In this document: one piece after another, positions 27,775-39,887 of the stretch
How positions within the stretch are numbered: position 1 is the first letter of the stretch
Layout of the letters: each line of letters opens with the position of its first letter
DNA from: Acinetobacter halotolerans
GTDB taxonomy: Bacteria > Pseudomonadota > Gammaproteobacteria > Pseudomonadales > Moraxellaceae
Direction of reading: 5' to 3'
NCBI RefSeq assembly: GCF_004208515.1
Contig: NZ_SGIM01000009.1
Span: 86,804-150,803 of the forward strand
Length of the DNA stretch: 64,000 nucleotides
Program-made: the position numbers and the translations under genes
Notes under the pieces: model-generated
Seen by the model: the letters and a program-made list of their open reading frames with translations, nothing else
What the model was told of the DNA's origin: nothing
The model's database searches: none

Positions 27775-27792
27775 CCGTATATCATAACATGC
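27775..27792. promoter_or_regulatory. Zur-like box, zur-znuCB side
   Basis: CCGTATATCATAACATGC shares 14 of 15 bases (TATATNATAACATGC) with the perfect box near znuA and resembles the known gammaproteobacterial Zur site. It lies about 114 bp before the zur start, so it could control zur-znuCB. The dyad is imperfect here. Confidence 0.6.
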
Positions 27793-27877
27793 AATTCATT
27801 TGGAACTAACTATATAAGTCATCCAAGCAAGGAATGATGTTAAGAAGATAAAATAGACATAGGTATTTTTTAACTTT

Positions 27878-27892
27878 TGTTATATTATAACA
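27878..27892. promoter_or_regulatory. Zur box, znuA side
   Basis: TGTTATATTATAACA is a perfect 7+1+7 palindrome of the GTTATA-type Zur site, 27 bases before the znuA ATG. It contains -10-like hexamers, so bound Zur would block polymerase. Zur with zinc is known to repress znuA in related bacteria. Confidence 0.8.
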
Positions 27893-27919
27893 TGCTTTGC
27901 AAAGTTGAGTAGTGTTGTG

Positions 27920-28759
27920 ATGTTGCGCCTTTTCCTGTTTGTCTCGTTTTCAATGTTAAGCACATGGGGCTGGACACAAAGTTTGGTCGTGTCAACACAT
28001 CCAATTTATTTGATTGCAAAAGAAGTCACTAATGGGATAGAAACCCCAGTACTTTTACTGAGTGATCAAACGGGGCATGATGTGCAACTCACACCAGCAC
28101 ATCGTAAAACAATTCAAGAGGCTTCTTTGGTAGTGTGGCTTGGCAAAGCACACGAAGCGCCATTAGAGAGACTGCTACATCAAAATCGCAAAGCCGTCGC
28201 ACTCTTAGATATGGGTCTCTTAACGATATTGCCGCAACGTAATTTGCGTGGTGCGTCTTTGGAAAATACCATTGACAGCCATGTTTGGTTAGAACCAAAT
28301 AATGCGGTACGCATTGCTTTTTTTATCGCAACATTACGTTCACAGCAGCACCCTGAAAATAAAGCCAAATACTTAGCCAATGCTAGAGATTTCGCACAAC
28401 AGATGCGACAAGCAGCTCAACAGTATGAGGGGAGTAATAAAGCCAAACCTTATTGGTCATACCATGATGCTTATCAATACTTAGAAAGAGCGTTGAATTT
28501 AAAGTTTGCAGGTGCGTTAACGAATGACCCACATATTGCACCGACAGCTGCACAAATTAAGTACTTAAAAGACAGTCGACCAAAGACACAAATGTGTTTA
28601 TTGGCTGAAATTTCAGCCAGCAGTAGTCAGTACAGAAGACTGAATCCCATCATTTTTGAATCTGTTGATGAAAGTATGAATGGTGAGGACAATTTTATCG
28701 CTGCTTGGAAGAAATTGGCTGCAAAAACCGATAAATGTGTATTAAGTGCCCAAAATTGA
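27920..28759 (+). CDS. znuA: zinc ABC transporter periplasmic binding protein
   Basis: About 279 residues of the cluster A-I binding protein family (ZnuA/TroA). A signal peptide (LRLFLFVSFSMLSTWGW) is followed by STHPIYLIAKEVTNG, metal ligands in TGHDVQLTPAH, DSHVWLEP and YHDAYQYLE, and LLAEISASSSQYR. The long His-rich loop of Escherichia coli ZnuA is missing, leaving a short RNLRGASLENT link. The frame is open from a TTG at 27905; ATG 27920 gives a normal signal peptide. Divergent from zur. Confidence 0.9.
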   Translation: MLRLFLFVSFSMLSTWGWTQSLVVSTHPIYLIAKEVTNGIETPVLLLSDQTGHDVQLTPAHRKTIQEASLVVWLGKAHEAPLERLLHQNRKAVALLDMGLLTILPQRNLRGASLENTIDSHVWLEPNNAVRIAFFIATLRSQQHPENKAKYLANARDFAQQMRQAAQQYEGSNKAKPYWSYHDAYQYLERALNLKFAGALTNDPHIAPTAAQIKYLKDSRPKTQMCLLAEISASSSQYRRLNPIIFESVDESMNGEDNFIAAWKKLAAKTDKCVLSAQN

Positions 28760-28836
28760 TCAGAAAATTAAAAAAGCGTTGACTCTATCGTCAGAAAATA
28801 TGGTAACGAAAAAACCAGACTTAGGTCGAGAAAAGA

Positions 28837-28865
28837 TTGCATGTTCAGGGGTGTAACTCTATAAT
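28837..28865 (+). promoter_or_regulatory. atp operon promoter
   Basis: TTGCAT (28837-28842) and a perfect TATAAT (28860-28865) are separated by exactly 17 bases, about 65 bp upstream of atpI. This is the strongest sigma70-type promoter seen in the window and fits the high expression of ATP synthase. Confidence 0.85.
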
Positions 28866-28929
28866 GCCAGCGATTCGAAACGATCATCAATAAAACTTGT
28901 CAAGCAGTTATGTTGTGAGTGGATAAAAA

Positions 28930-29328
28930 ATGAGCCGGACTAATCGATTGATTGACCGACGATTGGCAAAAGCTTTGGTCTTCTTACAAGCATGTATGAT
29001 TCCAATTGCAGCTTTGCTGGCATGGATGATGAAAGATATAACTGCTGCGATGAGTGCAGCGCTTGGGGCTTCGGTTTGTTGGCTAGCACACTGTTATTTT
29101 GCTTGGCAGTCGTTTAGAGCGGCGGGCGCAAGAGCATCAAAACAAGTCATGCTCAACATGTATCGAGGAATACTCGGCAAGTTTGCAATTGTGATCGTGG
29201 GTTTTATTTTAATTTTGAACAATGTTGAACCATTATCACCGGTTGCATTGTTTGGTGGATTTATCCTTGTTCAAGCGATGTCGTGGGTTGCACCATTTTG
29301 GGTGACACGTCTGCAAAAACGAGATTAA
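28930..29328 (+). CDS. atpI: ATP synthase subunit I
   Basis: A 132-residue four-segment membrane protein at the head of the atp operon. LAKALVFLQACMIPIAALLAWM and ALGASVCWLAHCYFAWQSFRAAGARA match the AtpI/UncI family, which helps c-ring assembly and is not a stable part of the enzyme. It precedes atpB by 100 bp. Confidence 0.9.
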   Translation: MSRTNRLIDRRLAKALVFLQACMIPIAALLAWMMKDITAAMSAALGASVCWLAHCYFAWQSFRAAGARASKQVMLNMYRGILGKFAIVIVGFILILNNVEPLSPVALFGGFILVQAMSWVAPFWVTRLQKRD

Positions 29329-29425
29329 GACACTTTTTTGAGATTTTTGGAGGGTAAAGTGAGATATTCGCAGTTCGCAATATTCATTTTCCTTCTTTTT
29401 AATGATTGACATTGACCAGGTGTGA

Positions 29426-30304
<879 letters not shown>

Positions 30305-30353
30305 TGGTATTGCCTGATCATCAGTTGATGGTTGGGCTTAAATTTTAGTTTAA

Positions 30354-30632
<279 letters not shown>

Positions 30633-30671
30633 TAGCTTAATTCCTAAATCCACATATTGAGGAATAGCGAA

Positions 30672-31142
30672 ATGAATATCAACCTCACATTGATTGGCCA
30701 AGCGATTGCATTTGCGGTATTTGTCGCATTCTGTATGAAGTTTGTTTGGCCACCATTAATCAATGCAATTAGTGAGCGTCAGCGTAAAATTGCTGATGGC
30801 TTAAATGCTGCTGAAAAAGCGAAAGCTGACCTTGCTGATGCACAATCACAAGTGAAGCAAGAGATCGACGCAGCAAAAGCACAAGCGGCTCAATTGATTG
30901 AACAAGCGAACCGTCGTGCAGCGCAATTGATCGAAGAAGCGCGTACCCAAGCTGCGGCTGAAGGTGAACGTATTCGTCAACAGGCGAAAGAAACTGTTGA
31001 TCAAGATATCAATGCTGCTCGCGAAGAATTACGTCAACAAGTTGCTGCCTTGGCAGTTGATGGTGCAGAGAAAATTCTGAACCAGCAAGTTGACGCAGAA
31101 GCTCATAATGCCATGCTGACTCAGCTGGCTGCTAAACTTTAA
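30672..31142 (+). CDS. atpF: F0F1 ATP synthase subunit b
   Basis: A 156-residue peripheral stalk subunit: one N-terminal membrane segment ([20 protein letters not shown], then VWPPL) and a long Ala/Gln/Glu-rich coiled coil. An in-frame TTG five codons upstream falls within the ribosome site ATTGAGGAATAGCG, so the ATG at 30672 is the true start. The same leader recurs before atpA. Confidence 0.96.
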   Translation: MNINLTLIGQAIAFAVFVAFCMKFVWPPLINAISERQRKIADGLNAAEKAKADLADAQSQVKQEIDAAKAQAAQLIEQANRRAAQLIEEARTQAAAEGERIRQQAKETVDQDINAAREELRQQVAALAVDGAEKILNQQVDAEAHNAMLTQLAAKL

Positions 31143-31153
31143 GCGAGGGAAAT

Positions 31154-31690
31154 ATGGCTGAATTCTTGACGTTGGCACGCCCATACGCTAAGGCAGCATT
31201 TGCTTATGCATCTGAGCAGAATGCAACTGACTCTTGGTCAAATGCGTTACAGTTGCTCAGTGCTGCGGTGCAAGATGAGGCATTTTCCGCTTATTTAAAT
31301 CGTCCTGAGCTGACTCCTGCGGAGCAGGTAGGTCTTTTTGCTAAGATTTTAGGTGAAGATCAGACTCAAGCAGTGTCAAACTTTTTGACACTTCTTGCAG
31401 ATAATGATCGTTTAATACTGTTACCTGAAATTGCAGCAGAATACGAACTACTTAAATCGCAGAACAACAACACATTGGAAGTACAGATCGAATCTGCTTT
31501 TCCAATGGATGCGAAACAAGAGCATATTTTAGCTCATGCGTTAGAAAAACGTTTTAACAGAACAGTACATGTTACTGTGAACGTTGATCCATCGCTCATC
31601 GCAGGTGTTGTGATTCGTGCAGGCGACCAAGTGATAGATGACTCTGCGCTTAACAAGCTTGAAAAAATGCGGACTCGTCTTCTTGCCTAA
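31154..31690 (+). CDS. atpH: F0F1 ATP synthase subunit delta
   Basis: A 178-residue OSCP/delta subunit linking the b-stalk to the top of F1. [17 protein letters not shown] at the N terminus and the C-terminal [21 protein letters not shown] region are typical. It starts 11 bp after atpF. Confidence 0.96.
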   Translation: MAEFLTLARPYAKAAFAYASEQNATDSWSNALQLLSAAVQDEAFSAYLNRPELTPAEQVGLFAKILGEDQTQAVSNFLTLLADNDRLILLPEIAAEYELLKSQNNNTLEVQIESAFPMDAKQEHILAHALEKRFNRTVHVTVNVDPSLIAGVVIRAGDQVIDDSALNKLEKMRTRLLA

Positions 31691-31732
31691 CAGCAAAAAG
31701 ACTGAACTTAAAAAAGATTGAGGAATAGCGCA

Positions 31733-33277
31733 ATGCAACAACTGAATCCATCCGAGATCAGTGCGCTCATTAAACAGCGTATCGGCGATCTGGACACCAG
31801 CGCGACCGCTAAGAATGAAGGTACCATCGTCATGGTATCTGACGGTATCGTGCGTATTCACGGTCTTGCAGATGCAATGTACGGTGAAATGATCGAATTC
31901 GACGGCGGCTTATTTGGTATGGCACTGAACCTAGAACAGGATTCAGTGGGTGCCGTTGTTTTAGGTAACTACCTAAGCCTTCAAGAAGGTCAAAAAGCTC
32001 GTTGCACAGGTCGTGTATTAGAAGTTCCGGTTGGTCCTGAACTTCTTGGCCGTGTAGTAGATGCTTTGGGTAACCCAATTGATGGCAAAGGCCCAATTGA
32101 TGCAAAAATGACTGATGCTGTTGAAAAAGTAGCACCAGGTGTAATTTGGCGTCAATCTGTCGACGAACCTGTTCAAACTGGTTATAAATCAGTGGATACC
32201 ATGATTCCTGTGGGTCGTGGTCAGCGTGAGTTGATTATTGGTGACCGTCAAACTGGTAAAACAGCAATGGCGATCGATGCGATCATCGCTCAGAAAAACT
32301 CTGGCATTAAATGTGTTTACGTTGCGATTGGTCAAAAACAATCAACAATTGCAAACGTAGTACGTAAGCTAGAAGAAACTGGCGCTATGGCGTATACAAC
32401 TGTTGTCGCAGCTGCGGCCGCTGATCCTGCAGCAATGCAGTATTTAGCTCCGTATTCTGGCTGTACAATGGGTGAATACTTCCGTGATCGTGGTGAAGAT
32501 GCGTTAATTATTTATGATGATTTGTCTAAGCAAGCAGTTGCTTATCGTCAAATTTCATTACTTTTACGTCGTCCACCAGGTCGTGAAGCATATCCAGGTG
32601 ACGTATTCTATCTTCACTCACGTCTTCTTGAGCGTGCTTCGCGCGTTTCAGCTGCGTATGTTGAGAAATTCACAAACGGTGCAGTAACAGGTCAAACTGG
32701 TTCTTTAACTGCTTTACCGATTATTGAAACTCAAGCGGGTGACGTATCTGCATTCGTACCAACCAACGTAATTTCGATTACTGACGGTCAGATCTTCTTA
32801 GAAACATCATTATTCAACGCAGGTATTCGTCCTGCTGTGAACGCAGGTATCTCTGTATCGCGTGTTGGTGGTTCTGCTCAAACGAAGATCATCAAAAAAT
32901 TGTCTGGCGGTATCCGTACTGCTTTAGCGCAATACCGTGAATTGGCTGCGTTTGCTCAGTTTGCTTCTGATCTTGATGAAGCAACTCGTAAGCAACTTGA
33001 GCATGGTCAACGTGTAACTGAGTTAATGAAGCAGAAACAATATGCTCCTTACTCAATTGCTGACCAAGCTGTTTCTGTTTATGCATCTAACGAAGGCTAT
33101 ATGTCTGACGTAGAAGTGAAGAAAATCGTAGACTTTGATGCTGCGTTAATCTCTTACTTCCGCTCTGAACATGCTGCGTTAATGCAACAGATCGATGAAA
33201 CTGGTGATTATAACAAAGACATCGAAGCTGCAATCAAAGCAGGTATTGAGAGCTTCAAAGCGACTCAAACTTACTAA
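31733..33277 (+). CDS. atpA: F0F1 ATP synthase subunit alpha
   Basis: A 514-residue non-catalytic nucleotide-binding subunit: Walker [42 protein letters not shown] and the arginine finger region [11 protein letters not shown]. As in atpF, an in-frame TTG upstream lies inside the ribosome site, so the ATG at 31733 is chosen. Confidence 0.97.
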   Translation: MQQLNPSEISALIKQRIGDLDTSATAKNEGTIVMVSDGIVRIHGLADAMYGEMIEFDGGLFGMALNLEQDSVGAVVLGNYLSLQEGQKARCTGRVLEVPVGPELLGRVVDALGNPIDGKGPIDAKMTDAVEKVAPGVIWRQSVDEPVQTGYKSVDTMIPVGRGQRELIIGDRQTGKTAMAIDAIIAQKNSGIKCVYVAIGQKQSTIANVVRKLEETGAMAYTTVVAAAAADPAAMQYLAPYSGCTMGEYFRDRGEDALIIYDDLSKQAVAYRQISLLLRRPPGREAYPGDVFYLHSRLLERASRVSAAYVEKFTNGAVTGQTGSLTALPIIETQAGDVSAFVPTNVISITDGQIFLETSLFNAGIRPAVNAGISVSRVGGSAQTKIIKKLSGGIRTALAQYRELAAFAQFASDLDEATRKQLEHGQRVTELMKQKQYAPYSIADQAVSVYASNEGYMSDVEVKKIVDFDAALISYFRSEHAALMQQIDETGDYNKDIEAAIKAGIESFKATQTY

Positions 33278-33354
33278 GTTAAGCTTTAGTTAAGTTTGGT
33301 TCACGGATCAACCTTCGGAAGCTCGTAAGAGCTTTCGACTACTAGGTTAAGCGT

Positions 33355-34224
33355 ATGGCAAATTTAAAAGAAATTCGCGCCAAAGTAGCTAGTATCAAGA
33401 GCACGCAAAAGATTACTCGCGCGATGCAAATGGTAGCTGCTTCTAAAATGCGTCGTGCGCAAGAGCGCATGGCTCAGGGCCGTCCGTATGCCGATAATAT
33501 GCGCCGTGTAATTGCTCACTTGGTACAAGCAAACCCTGAATATAAACACCGTTATATGGTTGAACGTCCTGTAAAGCGCGTTGGCTATATCGTAGTGTCT
33601 TCAGATCGTGGCTTGGCGGGTGGCTTGAACATTAACTTGTTCAAGAAAGTTGTGCAGCATGTCAAAGCACAACAACAGCAGTCAATTGAAGTTGAATTTG
33701 CTTTGATTGGTCAAAAAGCGGTTTCGTTTTTTAAGAATTACGGCGGTAAAGTGCTTGGTGCGACCACCCAGCTTGGTGATACACCGAGTTTGGAACAGTT
33801 AACTGGCTCAGTGCAGGTTATGCTTGATGCATTTGATAAAGGCGAATTAGATCGTATCTATCTCGTTTCAAATGGTTTCGTCAATGCTATGACTCAACAG
33901 CCTAAAGTAGATCAACTTGTTCCTTTAGCATCAGCAGAAGAAAGCGATGACCTCAACCGTACTTATGGTTGGGATTATATCTACGAACCAGAAGCAGAAG
34001 AATTGTTAAATGGTTTGTTGGTTCGCTATATCGAGTCTATGGTTTATCAAGGTGTGATTGAAAACGTCGCATGTGAGCAATCTGCTCGTATGGTCGCAAT
34101 GAAAGCAGCGACCGACAACGCAGGGCAGTTGATTAAAGACCTACAACTCATTTACAACAAGCTGCGTCAAGCCGCGATTACTCAGGAAATTTCCGAGATC
34201 GTTGGCGGTGCCGCTGCCGTTTAA
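33355..34224 (+). CDS. atpG: F0F1 ATP synthase subunit gamma
   Basis: A 289-residue central rotor shaft. The N-terminal [44 protein letters not shown], and the C-terminal [18 protein letters not shown] helix are conserved. The start is ATG at 33355, 77 bp after atpA. Confidence 0.97.
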   Translation: MANLKEIRAKVASIKSTQKITRAMQMVAASKMRRAQERMAQGRPYADNMRRVIAHLVQANPEYKHRYMVERPVKRVGYIVVSSDRGLAGGLNINLFKKVVQHVKAQQQQSIEVEFALIGQKAVSFFKNYGGKVLGATTQLGDTPSLEQLTGSVQVMLDAFDKGELDRIYLVSNGFVNAMTQQPKVDQLVPLASAEESDDLNRTYGWDYIYEPEAEELLNGLLVRYIESMVYQGVIENVACEQSARMVAMKAATDNAGQLIKDLQLIYNKLRQAAITQEISEIVGGAAAV

Positions 34225-34239
34225 CATTATTAAGTTTGA

Positions 34240-35649
<1,410 letters not shown>

Positions 35650-35676
35650 TTAGCAACTCTAATTTAGGAGGTTCTC

Positions 35677-36096
35677 ATGGCGACGATGCAATGTGATGTC
35701 GTAAGTGTGAATGAGTCAATTTACTCTGGCACAGTAACGATGTTGATCGCTAAAGGTGCAGGTGGTGAGCTTGGTATTTTACCTGGGCACGCTCCACTTG
35801 TAACTTTACTCCAGCCTGGACCGATTCGTGTTCAGTTGGAAAATGGTACAGAAGAAATTGTTTATGTATCAGGCGGCGTGTTAGAAGTTCAACCTCATGT
35901 TGTGACCGTGCTTGCAGATACTGCAATCCGTGCCGACAACTTAGATGAAGCAGCAATTTTGGAAGCTCGTAAACAAGCTGAACAATTGTTGGCGAATCAA
36001 AAGAGTGATTTGGACTCTGCTGCTGCACTTGCTTCGCTTGCTGAAACAGCAGCTCAGCTTGAAACGATTCGTAAAATCAAAAATCGTGCAATGTAA
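35677..36096 (+). CDS. atpC: F0F1 ATP synthase subunit epsilon
   Basis: A 139-residue subunit with an N-terminal beta sandwich (MQCDVVSVNESIYSG, GELGILPGHAPLVTLL, GGVLEVQPHVVTVLAD) and a C-terminal helical hairpin that can inhibit ATP hydrolysis. Ribosome site TTAGGAGGTTCTC is close to ideal. Last gene of the operon, ended by a terminator 16 bp on. Confidence 0.97.
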   Translation: MATMQCDVVSVNESIYSGTVTMLIAKGAGGELGILPGHAPLVTLLQPGPIRVQLENGTEEIVYVSGGVLEVQPHVVTVLADTAIRADNLDEAAILEARKQAEQLLANQKSDLDSAAALASLAETAAQLETIRKIKNRAM

Positions 36097-36111
36097 TTGT
36101 TGATTTGAGAT

Positions 36112-36141
36112 AAAAAAAGCCACCGTCAGGTGGCTTTTTTT
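36112..36141 (+). terminator. atp operon terminator
   Basis: AAAAAAGCCACC (to 36124), loop GTCA, GGTGGCTTTTTT (from 36129): a 12-13 bp perfect stem including the U tract, 16 bp after the atpC stop. Confidence 0.9.
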
Positions 36142-36232
36142 ATGTAAAAATAACTTAAAAATAATATTCAAATAATTGTCGTTTTCATATAAAGTGCGTC
36201 ACGCATTAAATAATCAAATGAGAAATATGATA

Positions 36233-36712
36233 ATGAAAATTTTCCTTCCTGCTGTTCTTAGTCTTGCATTTGTTGGTTGTGCTACAGTGCCTCAAGCAAC
36301 ACCGCAATTGTCACAACAAGCAAAAAAACTGGATGCTCCAACTGAAGGTAATGCCGCAATTTATGTTTATCGCTCTAATAGTATCGTTGGTGGTGCATTG
36401 AAAAAAGATGTATGGATTGATGGTGAATGTTTAGGCGAAACGGCTCGTGGTACGTTCTTCTTAAAAGAAGTGACTGGTAATCAAAAGCATACGGTTTCTA
36501 CAGAGTCGGAATTTTCACCAAACCATTTGGCACTGACGACGGAAGCGGGTAAACAATATTTCATCCAACAATACATTAAACCAGGGGTATTAGCGGGTGG
36601 AGCAAATTTAAAACAAGTTGATGAACAGACAGGTAAAAAAGCAATTGCTGAATATCAATTTGCACAGTCTGGTAAATGTAGTAAAGCAACCATTAGTTTA
36701 GATAAGAAATAA
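36233..36712 (+). CDS. DUF2846 lipoprotein
   Basis: About 159 residues, with a signal peptide MKIFLPAVLSLAFVGC and lipobox FVGC. The mature part has AAIYVYRSNSIVGGALKKDV, WIDGECLGETARGTFFLKEV and LTTEAGKQYFIQQYIKPG, the pattern of DUF2846, a beta-rich domain of unknown role. The frame is open from 36176; ATG codons at 36218, 36227 and 36233 are possible and the last follows GAGAAA at good spacing. It stands alone. Confidence 0.82.
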   Translation: MKIFLPAVLSLAFVGCATVPQATPQLSQQAKKLDAPTEGNAAIYVYRSNSIVGGALKKDVWIDGECLGETARGTFFLKEVTGNQKHTVSTESEFSPNHLALTTEAGKQYFIQQYIKPGVLAGGANLKQVDEQTGKKAIAEYQFAQSGKCSKATISLDKK

Positions 36713-36789
36713 TGAATCGTCACTGTAAGGTGGCTATTCTTCTATTTTGTTATTCTCAATTGGATGAATTAGGAATATAAATTCAATTT

Positions 36790-36838
36790 AAGCACCTTTG
36801 AAGTTGATTTTGATATCGACCTTGAAGGTGCTTTTTTA
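36790..36838 (+). terminator. intrinsic terminator after DUF2846 gene
   Basis: AAGCACCTT (36790-36798) pairs with AAGGTGCTT (36825-36833), the inner part pairs further, and T6 follows. Confidence 0.8.
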
Positions 36839-36938
36839 TTATCTAAAAACATAATATGATGAAGACTTAGCGGGATATGGATCACATCATGCTAAGCGAT
36901 AAATAACGAGTATATTGAATAAAAAAATTAGGAAAAAT

Positions 36939-39101
36939 ATGTTAGCAAGTAATGTCTTAAAGTTGCGCTTGGATCGTATTGAACAACAGGGACATCATTT
37001 ATCTGTAAAAGATCAATTGAAGTTGGTCACACTTGCTCAACCTGAATTAACCGCAGGCTTATATAGCCATTTATTTCATCCGACTTTACCTAAAACATGG
37101 CATTTTCAGCATGGTACTACAGAAGAAATAAACTGCTCCTTACGCTTAATTGCCTTGATTCACCAAGTATTTATACCTGCCTATCAGCAACATGCCCATC
37201 GTTTTGCTTGGTTTGAGCAATGCTTGGTATTCCATTTGCAATATGTGAATCAACCCTTGGGCCAGCAACAACGAGATGAAACATTAACGCAGTTAGCAAG
37301 CTGTAAAGATAGCCCGCTAAAATTAAGTATTTTGAAGCAATTACATGCTGAATATGATGATATTGAGATTAAGTTTGCATTGGCTGCGCTATATCAACGT
37401 TTAGAAGAATGGTCACTCGCAATTGCAATCTATAAAGCGATACTCATACCACCATTGTCACATCCTGAGCATATACATTACGATTTTATCCACTGTTTAT
37501 TGAGTCGAAATCGTCATCATAATGAGCAGGGAAATAGTGATGTAGTTGAAGCCTTACAGCACTTGGCAAATTTAGAACATATCCAACAACAACACAGACA
37601 TGAACAGTTAACTCAGTGGGCTGTTTCATTGATGTTGCCTGAGCACTTACAATCTAGTCCTGTTGAGACAACCAAGCTACTGATCGATCTACAACACCGA
37701 TTAAAATTTGTGGGTCATTCTTTAAACCATTGGTTGGTTACCCATGAATTTATTGTGCCTTATTATAAAAATGTGATTGAAAGTGCACCTAAACTGTTAA
37801 ATAACAATGAGCTTGTAGTGAGCTTAGATCGGCATAAAGCTGCCAATGAAGCTTTGCAGAAAATTTTAACAGGCCGAGACCTTAAACTAGTGCGTGGTAT
37901 TCATCCTGCTCATTATAGCTTGGGTTTTATCTGGAACTATTTACACATCAATCCTTTGGTTTTGGATGCCTTGGTGAGTGCGTCTAAAGGTCATCCAGAT
38001 GCATTTTATAACCTAAAACAAATTCCAGCATCTGATTATGATCATGATGCAGCGGTATCACGTCTATCATCTTACTTAGCAAAACAGCAAGTTGCCTATA
38101 ATCTGAGCCAGCAAGGACATAGTATTGAATTTGCAGAACATTCGCATCTAGCAGGTTTTGACCTGATTGTAGATGGTACGCCGATGCAGGTGAAGTGTAC
38201 TCTAGCCTCTGAAGCCGTAGAAAGCTTTGCAAAAAAGCACCCGCATATTGCGATTATTGTAAATATTGAATTGGCACATCTCCAAGAGAAATATGCTTCC
38301 GTTTTTGCAGATCTCGCACTGAGTTATGAGTCCGTTCAACACATTGCTCAAACCAGTTTGCAAGATTTGGGTGGTGCTGATGACTTTCTGCCTATACCGC
38401 TGATGAATACCGGTTTTGCGGTGTACCGTAATTTTAGCTCGTCTCAGACCAAGCCTGTGTCGCGTCCATATTTAGCTGATAAACAATCAAACTCAGTGAT
38501 GAAGAGCAGTCTGGCGATTGGTGCAGCGATTGGAGGAATTGTTTCAGGATCAATTGGCGCTTTTGTTATTGGTGGTTTTGCAGTTTATCGTACGTGGAGA
38601 GTACAGAAAGTCGAACAAGCTAAACCTATGCAGGAAAAGCAGCAGTTGATCGCTCAATGCAACCTGATTATGGAGCTACTCATCGATCTCGGTGAATGGT
38701 TTAATCAGCATTTATTGAAATATCGTGTTGATTTATATGCTTATCAACTTCGACAGATTGAAACGAAACTGATTGGGAAGATTCCTGAAGCTGTACTTTC
38801 AACAACTTTATTTTCTTATCAATTTGAAGCTTATCAACGCACATTGAAATTACATCAGTGGATGCAAAAACAACTTGCCTATGACAATCCTAAGCGCAGA
38901 GTACAAGCGGGTTGGGTGGCGCTGGCGCAGTCCGATCAGTTTATGTCGATTGAATTAAAACAGCGGGTGATGCAACTCAATGCTGAACTCATAAAATATA
39001 AACAAATGTCACAACATGGTTTGCACTTATCAAGCGTTGCTCAACATGCCTCCAATAATCTTGCTAAACCTGCTTATCCGATGCAGGCAATGCAGGTTTA
39101 G
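36939..39101 (+). CDS. 720-residue unknown protein with possible PD-(D/E)xK-like core and Gly-rich membrane segment
   Basis: Not recognised as a named family. Residues 1-390 are mostly helical and Leu/His/Gln-rich, with a TPR-like patch (KFALAALYQRLEEWSLAIAIYK). Around 385-430 lies SSYLAKQQVAYNLSQQGH, then GFDLIVDGTPMQVKC: Asp408 and Gln417-x-Lys419 in the spacing of a PD-(D/E)xK nuclease core with Gln in place of Glu. Residues about 521-550 form a glycine-rich membrane segment (LAIGAAIGGIVSGSIGAFVI), followed by a basic helical tail. ATG 36939 follows TTAGGA; an in-frame TTG lies at 36915. The nuclease idea is inference and the fold could instead be non-catalytic. Confidence 0.8.
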   Translation: MLASNVLKLRLDRIEQQGHHLSVKDQLKLVTLAQPELTAGLYSHLFHPTLPKTWHFQHGTTEEINCSLRLIALIHQVFIPAYQQHAHRFAWFEQCLVFHLQYVNQPLGQQQRDETLTQLASCKDSPLKLSILKQLHAEYDDIEIKFALAALYQRLEEWSLAIAIYKAILIPPLSHPEHIHYDFIHCLLSRNRHHNEQGNSDVVEALQHLANLEHIQQQHRHEQLTQWAVSLMLPEHLQSSPVETTKLLIDLQHRLKFVGHSLNHWLVTHEFIVPYYKNVIESAPKLLNNNELVVSLDRHKAANEALQKILTGRDLKLVRGIHPAHYSLGFIWNYLHINPLVLDALVSASKGHPDAFYNLKQIPASDYDHDAAVSRLSSYLAKQQVAYNLSQQGHSIEFAEHSHLAGFDLIVDGTPMQVKCTLASEAVESFAKKHPHIAIIVNIELAHLQEKYASVFADLALSYESVQHIAQTSLQDLGGADDFLPIPLMNTGFAVYRNFSSSQTKPVSRPYLADKQSNSVMKSSLAIGAAIGGIVSGSIGAFVIGGFAVYRTWRVQKVEQAKPMQEKQQLIAQCNLIMELLIDLGEWFNQHLLKYRVDLYAYQLRQIETKLIGKIPEAVLSTTLFSYQFEAYQRTLKLHQWMQKQLAYDNPKRRVQAGWVALAQSDQFMSIELKQRVMQLNAELIKYKQMSQHGLHLSSVAQHASNNLAKPAYPMQAMQV

Positions 39102-39111
39102 GGATCGTTTT

Positions 39112-39708
39112 TTATACCGCGGCTTGAGACTCAGAGTCGGTATTGCCCAATATCAAGGTCGCCAGTTTAAGCATATCCATTTGAATACGATTAAATTGTT
39201 GCTCAATTTTTTCAATGTCTAATTGGGTAACATCCAGTTGACCATGAAGGAGTGGCATTTTCAAAAGTTGTTGGTTTGCACTAAGTAAGCGCTGACGAAT
39301 TTGATCAACTTCATGACTCTTTAGATGAAGTGCCTGTAAGGTATCGTGTAAACCATGCAGATTCTGTTTGAGGTCTGCCGTTGTGTTTTGCAGTTGCTGT
39401 GTATTCTTTTCTTGAATCGCTTGCTCAAGCTGGTTTTGTGAACTTTTGAGCAGAGCTGTATAGTCATCGGTTTTCAGCTGTAGTTGTGCAACGTCACGTA
39501 CGATATTAAATAGGTTACCACTGCTTAACTTTTGAATATCCTGCGGTGGTGTTGTATTGGCATCATCGGTGCTTATGTTTGAGTCAAACTCAGTGTTTGG
39601 TTCAGCAATTTGATGGTTTTCTTGCGGCGCTTGATCACAACCGACGAGCGCAAATGTTGTAGCAAGTGTCGTGGCAGAGAAAATGGCTTTTATGGCTAGA
39701 TTTTTCAT
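39112..39708 (-). CDS. coiled-coil lipoprotein, unknown function
   Basis: A 198-residue protein with lipoprotein signal MKNLAIKAIFSATTLATTF and lipobox LVGC, then an Asp/Thr/Asn-rich linker and long Gln-rich helices (QLKTDDYTALLKSSQNQLEQ; LQNTTADLKQNLHGLHDTLQ). The tail ends near SQAAV. It is convergent with the 720-residue gene ten bases away. No family was recognised; an envelope spacer or sorting role is only a guess. Confidence 0.75.
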   Translation of the reverse strand: MKNLAIKAIFSATTLATTFALVGCDQAPQENHQIAEPNTEFDSNISTDDANTTPPQDIQKLSSGNLFNIVRDVAQLQLKTDDYTALLKSSQNQLEQAIQEKNTQQLQNTTADLKQNLHGLHDTLQALHLKSHEVDQIRQRLLSANQQLLKMPLLHGQLDVTQLDIEKIEQQFNRIQMDMLKLATLILGNTDSESQAAV

Positions 39709-39839
39709 CGTGGCTGAACTGCACCAAAATATGAGAAGATCGTCACTATAATGAGAAAGTATGAAGAAAAATGTGATTTTTGCAATTCATTAACATTTTA
39801 GTCAAAGAAACTAAATAAGAAAGGGTATTTGGGTGATGC

Positions 39840-39874
39840 AAAAGAGAAGGAGCGTAATAGGATCCTTCTCTTTT
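39840..39874. terminator. terminator after glutathione peroxidase gene
   Basis: AAAAGAGAAGGA (39840-39851) pairs perfectly with TCCTTCTCTTTT (39863-39874) around 11 bases. It ends the minus-strand peroxidase gene, 14 bp from its stop, and may also work on the plus strand. Confidence 0.75.
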
Positions 39875-39887
39875 ATGGGTTTGTAAC

